Shown here in pieces: positions 60,045 to 64,000 of a stretch of 64,000 nucleotides of DNA. Both the position numbers and the translations under genes were made by a program. Each line of letters opens with the position of its first letter. Within the stretch, counting starts at the first letter, position 1. The notes under the pieces are model-generated. The model did no database searches. It was not told the DNA's origin and saw only the letters and a list, made by a program, of their open reading frames with translations. The stretch covers positions 1-64,000 of the forward strand of contig CALJFZ010000015.1 in NCBI GenBank assembly GCA_938074325.1, given 5' to 3'. Source of the stretch: an uncultured Flavobacteriales bacterium. GTDB lineage: Bacteria; Bacteroidota; Bacteroidia; Flavobacteriales_D; Sanyastnellaceae.

Positions 60045-60389
60045 ATGGATTACACGTTTGAAAAAGACTGGATTAAATTGGAGCGCCTCATGGAGGAGCG
60101 CTTTGGTGAGCCCCCGGATCTGACAACCATGATCTTTACCGTGGGGCTGCAAGAATGCGGTCAAGGATTCAAACGCTTCAAGAAAGACGAGAAGATGGAG
60201 GTCATGCACGTAGGTGTGTGTACGCTCCTGGAGCCGTTGGGTTTTTACAAAGCCCTAGGGACGGATGAGGATGGTTGGCCGCATTTTGAACGCACAGCAG
60301 AGATTCCTGCAGTCACAAAACCGGAGCAGGAGTTGCTCATGAAGCGAGCGTTGGTGGAATACTTTGCGGCGTGGATCGCCGGTGAATGA
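60045..60389 (+). CDS. Conserved Bacteroidota protein of unknown function
   Basis: 114-residue protein that I cannot tie to a named domain, although similar small proteins occur across Bacteroidota. It is mildly acidic, cytosolic, with a pattern GEPPDLTTMIFTVGLQECGQG, a central EKMEVMHVGVC and TDEDGWPHFERTAEIPAV. A GGAG six bases before the ATG is a plausible ribosome-binding site. The longer open frame includes tRNA and terminator sequence and is rejected. Confidence 0.75.
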   Translation: MDYTFEKDWIKLERLMEERFGEPPDLTTMIFTVGLQECGQGFKRFKKDEKMEVMHVGVCTLLEPLGFYKALGTDEDGWPHFERTAEIPAVTKPEQELLMKRALVEYFAAWIAGE

Positions 60390-60408
60390 GCCTTTCTAAT
60401 CAGGAGGC

Positions 60409-60786
60409 TTACTCGATGTAAACCGTGGCCTCGTTGGTCATTTCTTCCTCAATCTTGATGAGGCCCGTGCCGTAGAGCGCCGCTTTGGTCGCTTCTATGT
60501 CCAGCACTGCGAAACCGGCTTGGCCTTCCACGTAAAATTCAGAGAAGTTGAAGCTGACTTGACCGGCCGCATTGGACACCGCTGTGGTGTCGAACCGAGG
60601 TTCACCTACGAAGTCCTCATCCACCGAGCCGAAGGCATAGAGGCGAACCGTTGCCCCTTGGACCGGAGCTCCGAGGTCATTCAGTACAACCACGTTGGCA
60701 ATGGTCTCTTCCACTTCATGACAGCTGGAAAGGCTAAAAATGGCGCAGATGGCCATTGCACCGAGGGAAAGGGAAACATTTCGCAT
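60409..60786 (-). CDS. Hypothetical lipoprotein
   Basis: 125 residues from the ATG giving MRNVSLS. The signal ends in F-S-L-S-S-C, a good lipobox, so a lipid-anchored envelope protein is likely. The mature part is acidic, with a carboxypeptidase-regulatory/transthyretin-like strand pattern (LNDLGAPVQGATVRLYAFG, AAGQVSFNF). Function unknown. It diverges from the cyclophilin gene with 54 nt between starts. Confidence 0.7.
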   Translation of the reverse strand: MRNVSLSLGAMAICAIFSLSSCHEVEETIANVVVLNDLGAPVQGATVRLYAFGSVDEDFVGEPRFDTTAVSNAAGQVSFNFSEFYVEGQAGFAVLDIEATKAALYGTGLIKIEEEMTNEATVYIE

Positions 60787-60795
60787 GAGGTCGTC

Positions 60796-60803
60796 TAACT
60801 TTG
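60796..60803 (+). promoter_or_regulatory. Putative -7 promoter element of the cyclophilin-pheS transcript
   Basis: TAACTTTG (exact match) ends 37 nt before the ATG at 60841, predicting a leader of about 32 nt. Confidence 0.6.
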
Positions 60804-60840
60804 CAGGCTTAGATTGAACACCAAATATCTTCAAAAAGTC

Positions 60841-61596
60841 ATGAATTTCAATAAGTCAGTGCATTATATCGTGGTTGCCTTTGCCATCTTCTTTGGGTTT
60901 GGGCTGGTAAGTTGTGGGGATACGGCACCTGCGGATGGGCAAACGGAGGAGGTCCAGGTGGTCGCTTCTGAAGACGAAACGCTTCGTCGGGTGCGCATTG
61001 AAACGGACATGGGAAACATGGTTGTTGAGTTGTCGAACAAGACGCCTCAGCACCGTGATAACTTCATTGAATTGGTAGAGAAGGGCTTTTACGACAGCCT
61101 TTTGTTTCACCGTGTCATCAATGAGTTCATGATCCAGGGTGGAGATCCGGTGAGCCGTGCCGCATCGCTGTCCACTCCTTTGGGCTCCGGGGGCCCCGGT
61201 TACCAAGTGCCTGCTGAGATCACAACCGACCTTCTGCACTTCAAAGGTGCTTTGGCAGCAGCGCGTCAAGGCGATGCGGTAAACCCTGAGCGCAAAAGCT
61301 CAGGCAGCCAGTTTTACCTGGTGCACGGCCGCACGTTCAAGAAAGAAGAAATCCTCACAATCGAGACGCGCAACTTCGGTCCGGGTGTGGACGCCGGTGA
61401 GCCTTTCAAGTATTCCGATGAGGCCATCGAACGTTACATGACCGAGGGCGGCACTCCTTTCTTGGACAACAACTACACCGTTTTTGGCTACGTGGTTGAA
61501 GGATTGGATGTCATCGATTCCATTGCTGCAGTGGAGACAGGAGCTGGAAACCGTCCACGTACGGATGTTCACATGGCCATGGAGGTAATTCGATAA
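60841..61596 (+). CDS. Cyclophilin-type peptidyl-prolyl isomerase, lipoprotein
   Basis: 251 residues from the ATG; the signal ends in F-G-L-V-S-C, a good lipobox, so it is probably a periplasmic lipoprotein foldase. The cyclophilin core has FHRVINEFMIQGGDP, the active-site arginine region, and GSQFYLVHGR. A TTG start 27 bases upstream is possible but weaker. Transcribed from its own TAACTTTG promoter with pheS directly downstream (one-base gap). Confidence 0.92.
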   Translation: MNFNKSVHYIVVAFAIFFGFGLVSCGDTAPADGQTEEVQVVASEDETLRRVRIETDMGNMVVELSNKTPQHRDNFIELVEKGFYDSLLFHRVINEFMIQGGDPVSRAASLSTPLGSGGPGYQVPAEITTDLLHFKGALAAARQGDAVNPERKSSGSQFYLVHGRTFKKEEILTIETRNFGPGVDAGEPFKYSDEAIERYMTEGGTPFLDNNYTVFGYVVEGLDVIDSIAAVETGAGNRPRTDVHMAMEVIR

Positions 61597-61597
61597 G

Positions 61598-62626
61598 ATG
61601 GGATTGAAAGCACAATTAGAGCAGTGGGCGGCGGAGGTTGAAGCCGTGCAACTCAGCACAGCCGAAGAGGTTGAGGCGTTTCGCATTACGTGGCTGGGAC
61701 GAAAGGGCAAGATGAAGGAGGCCATGGCCGATTTCAAAGCGGCGCCCAATGAGGAAAAGCGAGAGCTTGGCAAGCTGATCAACGAATTCAAACAACGCGT
61801 CGAACAACGCGTGGCTGAAGGCGCTACCGGTGGACAACAAGGCACCAATGAGGAAGGGCCGGAGTTTGACTGGACCCGTCCGGATGGGGGCATTCCTGTG
61901 GGGGCTCACCATCCGTTGAGTGTGGTGCGCCGAGAGATCATTGGCATCTTGGAACGCATGGGATTTGTGGTCTCGGAGGGGCCGGAGATCGAAGACGATT
62001 GGCATGTCTTCAGCGGATTGAATTTTCCAGAAGAGCATCCAGCGCGTGACATGCAGGACACATTCTTCGTGGATCGAAACCCGGACATGCTCCTGCGAAC
62101 TCACACATCATCGGTTCAGGTACGCGAGATGGAAAAGCGCAAACCACCCATGCGCATTATCATGCCGGGTCGAGTATTCCGAAACGAAGCCATCAGCGCT
62201 CGGGCGCACTGCATGTTCCACCAAATCGAAGGCCTTTACATCGACAAGGGCGTTTCATTTGCGGACCTGAAACAAACGTTGTTGCGATTTGCACAGGAGT
62301 TCTTCGGTGCAGACACAAAAATTCGCCTGCGCCCGTCCTACTTCCCCTTCACAGAACCAAGCGCCGAGGTTGATGTCTACTGGGGGTTGGAGACAGAAGT
62401 AGACAAACGAATTACCAAGGGTACGGGTTGGCTCGAGATTCTGGGCTGTGGGATGGTGGATCCGGCTGTTTTGGAAGCATCCGGCATCGATTCGCGCGAG
62501 TATTCAGGATTTGCCTTCGGAATGGGGGTGGAGCGCATCACCATGTTGAAGTACCAAATCGGTGACTTGCGTGCGTTCTTCGAAAGCGACATGCGATTCT
62601 TGGAACAATTCCAAGGCCAAGGCTAA
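61598..62626 (+). CDS. pheS: Phenylalanyl-tRNA synthetase alpha subunit
   Basis: Class II synthetase catalytic chain, 342 residues. N-terminal coiled coil (about 1-85), motif 2-like MPGRVFRNEAISARAHCMFHQIEG, Phe-binding LRPSYFPFTEPSAEVDVY and motif 3 region GFAFGMGVERITMLKY. It pairs with pheT, which is transcribed in the opposite direction from 59767. It converges on the TPR gene with a two-base gap. Confidence 0.97.
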   Translation: MGLKAQLEQWAAEVEAVQLSTAEEVEAFRITWLGRKGKMKEAMADFKAAPNEEKRELGKLINEFKQRVEQRVAEGATGGQQGTNEEGPEFDWTRPDGGIPVGAHHPLSVVRREIIGILERMGFVVSEGPEIEDDWHVFSGLNFPEEHPARDMQDTFFVDRNPDMLLRTHTSSVQVREMEKRKPPMRIIMPGRVFRNEAISARAHCMFHQIEGLYIDKGVSFADLKQTLLRFAQEFFGADTKIRLRPSYFPFTEPSAEVDVYWGLETEVDKRITKGTGWLEILGCGMVDPAVLEASGIDSREYSGFAFGMGVERITMLKYQIGDLRAFFESDMRFLEQFQGQG

Positions 62627-62628
62627 TC

Positions 62629-64000
62629 TCAGACGTAGGGGAGTGTCAGGGTGACGCGTTCCTCCAACGGGGACAAGCGTTCGATGTTGATTTTACCCGC
62701 CAATTTCCTCAGCTGTGCATGGAGTTCATTCCAGCGAGAGGAAGCGAGTGCGTCCTTGCCGTAGAACAGCCCCTCGAATGCCTTCGATGCACCCGTGTGT
62801 TGGCTGTTCAACCTCAGCACCCAGTGAGACTTTTCGCTCGCCTCAACGCCCAGTTCGATGGGCCGTTCTTCCGAGCTCAAATCGGCCAAGCCCCTCAGCA
62901 GGTTTCGGATGACAACACGCACTTCAGGCCCAATGTTGAATTGCACGTCGCTTTCAAGGTTGAAACGGATGCGGTGCTGCAGGTCGGCATCCAGTTCGTT
63001 CAGGAAGTCCTGGATTGACTGCGAGCGTGCATCCTCGTCACTGGTGTGGATCAACTCCCCATTCGGCATCAGGCTGCTGCCGCCAAGTTCCGGGCTCGTT
63101 GCGGGTACGGCCTTCGCTGCATTTTGTGGCAATCGGTCCGCCGGCACCAGTGACCGCAGTCGGATGATGCGGCGACGTTCCTTGTGCAACGCAGATTGGA
63201 GGTAGCGTTGCTGCCGGGCATAGGCAATGATTCCAATGGCGAGGATTCCGGCAATCCAAGGCCAACTGCTCGAACGGTAGGGTTGGTGCTGAGCCTGTTG
63301 CATCTCCAAGGCTGCAAGATCGAAGGGGTCCAATGCCGGGAGGACCTGCTCTTCAAACTGCCGGGTTTCGCGTGGGGATCGGTCTGGTGCCGAGGCCAAT
63401 AGGGCGGTGTGGATTTCATCCAATTCGATGAAGGCCGCCAGGGCCTCGACTTGATTGCCACGTTCCTTCTCGAACAGGCCCTTTTGGCGCAGGGATTCAG
63501 CAAGCAATGTGGGATCACCTGTTCGCCTTGCTGCTTTGATGGCTTCGTGATAACCAATCAGTGCGTCGAGCGGTCGGTGGGCGAATTGGGCGCTGTTTGC
63601 GATGCGCAGGTGGGCCACGGCGGCACTTGCGTTGTCCTCGTTCGGCGTGTGGCGTAAAATGGTTTGAGCCCATTGCATAGCGTGCATGTGCATTCCTTGC
63701 ATGGAGAGAACGAGGTGCACCTGTTCTCGGTAGGCCTGAGCTGCGGAGGTAGCGAGTCCGGCTGCCTCCTCTTCGAAACAAACCCGAAGGGAATCAGCAG
63801 GAGACTGACCGCTAACAGCGTCGATTTGAATCAATGCGCTCAACCAATCTGCGCGTTGTTCTGTGGGGATAGACGCGGCGTTTTGTAAGCACTGCTCGTA
63901 TTGAATGCGGGCTTTTTCCCAATGGCCTCCCGTGTACCACAAGTCTGCCAGCTTGGCCTGTAACGACGAAGATGCGGGATTCAATTCCAACTCGCGTTGA
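62629..64000 (-). CDS. TPR protein with membrane segment and degenerate histidine-kinase-like C-terminus (partial at right edge)
   Basis: The frame is open to the window edge, so the N-terminus is missing; at least 457 residues are seen. TPR-like helices fill the first ~220 residues (ELNPASSSLQAKLADLWY, AAVAHLRIANSAQF). A single membrane segment follows (SSSWPWIAGILAIGIIAYA), then a basic juxtamembrane helix and a C-terminal part resembling the dimerisation and ATPase lobes of LytS/NarL-type kinases (VVIRNLLRGLADLSSE, WVLRLNSQ, EERVTLTLPYV). No phospho-acceptor His or N/G boxes are recognisable. Role probably signalling scaffold. Confidence 0.7.
   Translation of the reverse strand, partial: QRELELNPASSSLQAKLADLWYTGGHWEKARIQYEQCLQNAASIPTEQRADWLSALIQIDAVSGQSPADSLRVCFEEEAAGLATSAAQAYREQVHLVLSMQGMHMHAMQWAQTILRHTPNEDNASAAVAHLRIANSAQFAHRPLDALIGYHEAIKAARRTGDPTLLAESLRQKGLFEKERGNQVEALAAFIELDEIHTALLASAPDRSPRETRQFEEQVLPALDPFDLAALEMQQAQHQPYRSSSWPWIAGILAIGIIAYARQQRYLQSALHKERRRIIRLRSLVPADRLPQNAAKAVPATSPELGGSSLMPNGELIHTSDEDARSQSIQDFLNELDADLQHRIRFNLESDVQFNIGPEVRVVIRNLLRGLADLSSEERPIELGVEASEKSHWVLRLNSQHTGASKAFEGLFYGKDALASSRWNELHAQLRKLAGKINIERLSPLEERVTLTLPYV

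Noticed and set aside
1-64000. CRISPR array, prophage, insertion sequence or rRNA operon
   Set aside because: No regularly spaced repeats, transposase, integrase, phage genes or rRNA sequence were seen anywhere in the window.

Overview
The window looks like a chromosomal segment of a Bacteroidota member, probably near the order Flavobacteriales, with a mid-50s G+C content judged by eye. Pointers are a secreted protein ending in a gliding-motility-associated (type IX secretion, type B) sorting domain, families typical of the phylum (DUF5686, DUF2795, DUF3109), the purH / mreBCD-mrdA and recQ / kdsD / tatC / lptB neighbourhoods, and many matches to the phylum's -7 promoter element TAnnTTTG. Genus and species cannot be read from the window. 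No phage, insertion sequence, CRISPR array or rRNA is visible, and no gene-free gap reaches 300 bases. The region reads as ordinary, very compact core genome.

Layout. 0-5.7 kb: mrdA (cut by the left edge), mreD, mreC, mreB and purH on the minus strand. 5.7-9.6 kb: MacB-like permease, rfbD and a phosphohexomutase on plus. 9.6-15.1 kb: cvpA, an acetyltransferase, a DUF2795 protein, a PduO-type cobalamin adenosyltransferase, then dCMP deaminase, S41 protease, superoxide dismutase and ispD. 15.1-24.3 kb: CPBP protease, dusB, a five-gene run (membrane protein, cytochrome c, hflX, rbfA, LolC-like permease), gdhA, an SDR and methylmalonyl-CoA epimerase. 24.3-29 kb: a five-gene minus-strand run of radical SAM protein, YbhN-type membrane protein, PLP enzyme, kynurenine 3-monooxygenase and a secreted protein. 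29-33 kb: DUF3109 protein, OmpA-like protein, panD, a second YbhN-type protein and rfaE2. 33-38 kb: accC, accB, fabH, rpmF, yceD (DUF177) and pdxA. 38-46.4 kb: type IX cargo protein, ribE, lptB, DUF5686 protein, tatC and kdsD. 46.5-54.8 kb: recQ, TauE-like protein, a large propeller/beta-barrel protein, an MBL hydrolase and a two-component system. 54.8-64 kb: VOC protein, acyltransferase, pheT, tRNA-Pro, small proteins, a cyclophilin, pheS and a TPR protein cut by the right edge.

Themes. Envelope building dominates: elongasome, LPS heptose and Kdo supply (rfaE2, kdsD), LPS export (lptB), lipoprotein release, Tat export and beta-barrel proteins. Fatty-acid initiation (accBC, fabH) and cofactor genes (panD, pdxA, ribE, ispD) are interspersed. 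The cobalamin adenosyltransferase and the epimerase suggest a B12-dependent methylmalonyl-CoA route.

The most notable signal is regulatory. At least eleven genes have a TAnnTTTG or TAnnTTCG element whose last G lies only 2-5 nt before the start codon, with a twelfth at 6 nt. That spacing would place transcription starts on or within a few bases of the ATG, giving leaderless or nearly leaderless mRNAs. Other genes with the same element have leaders of roughly 15-85 nt.
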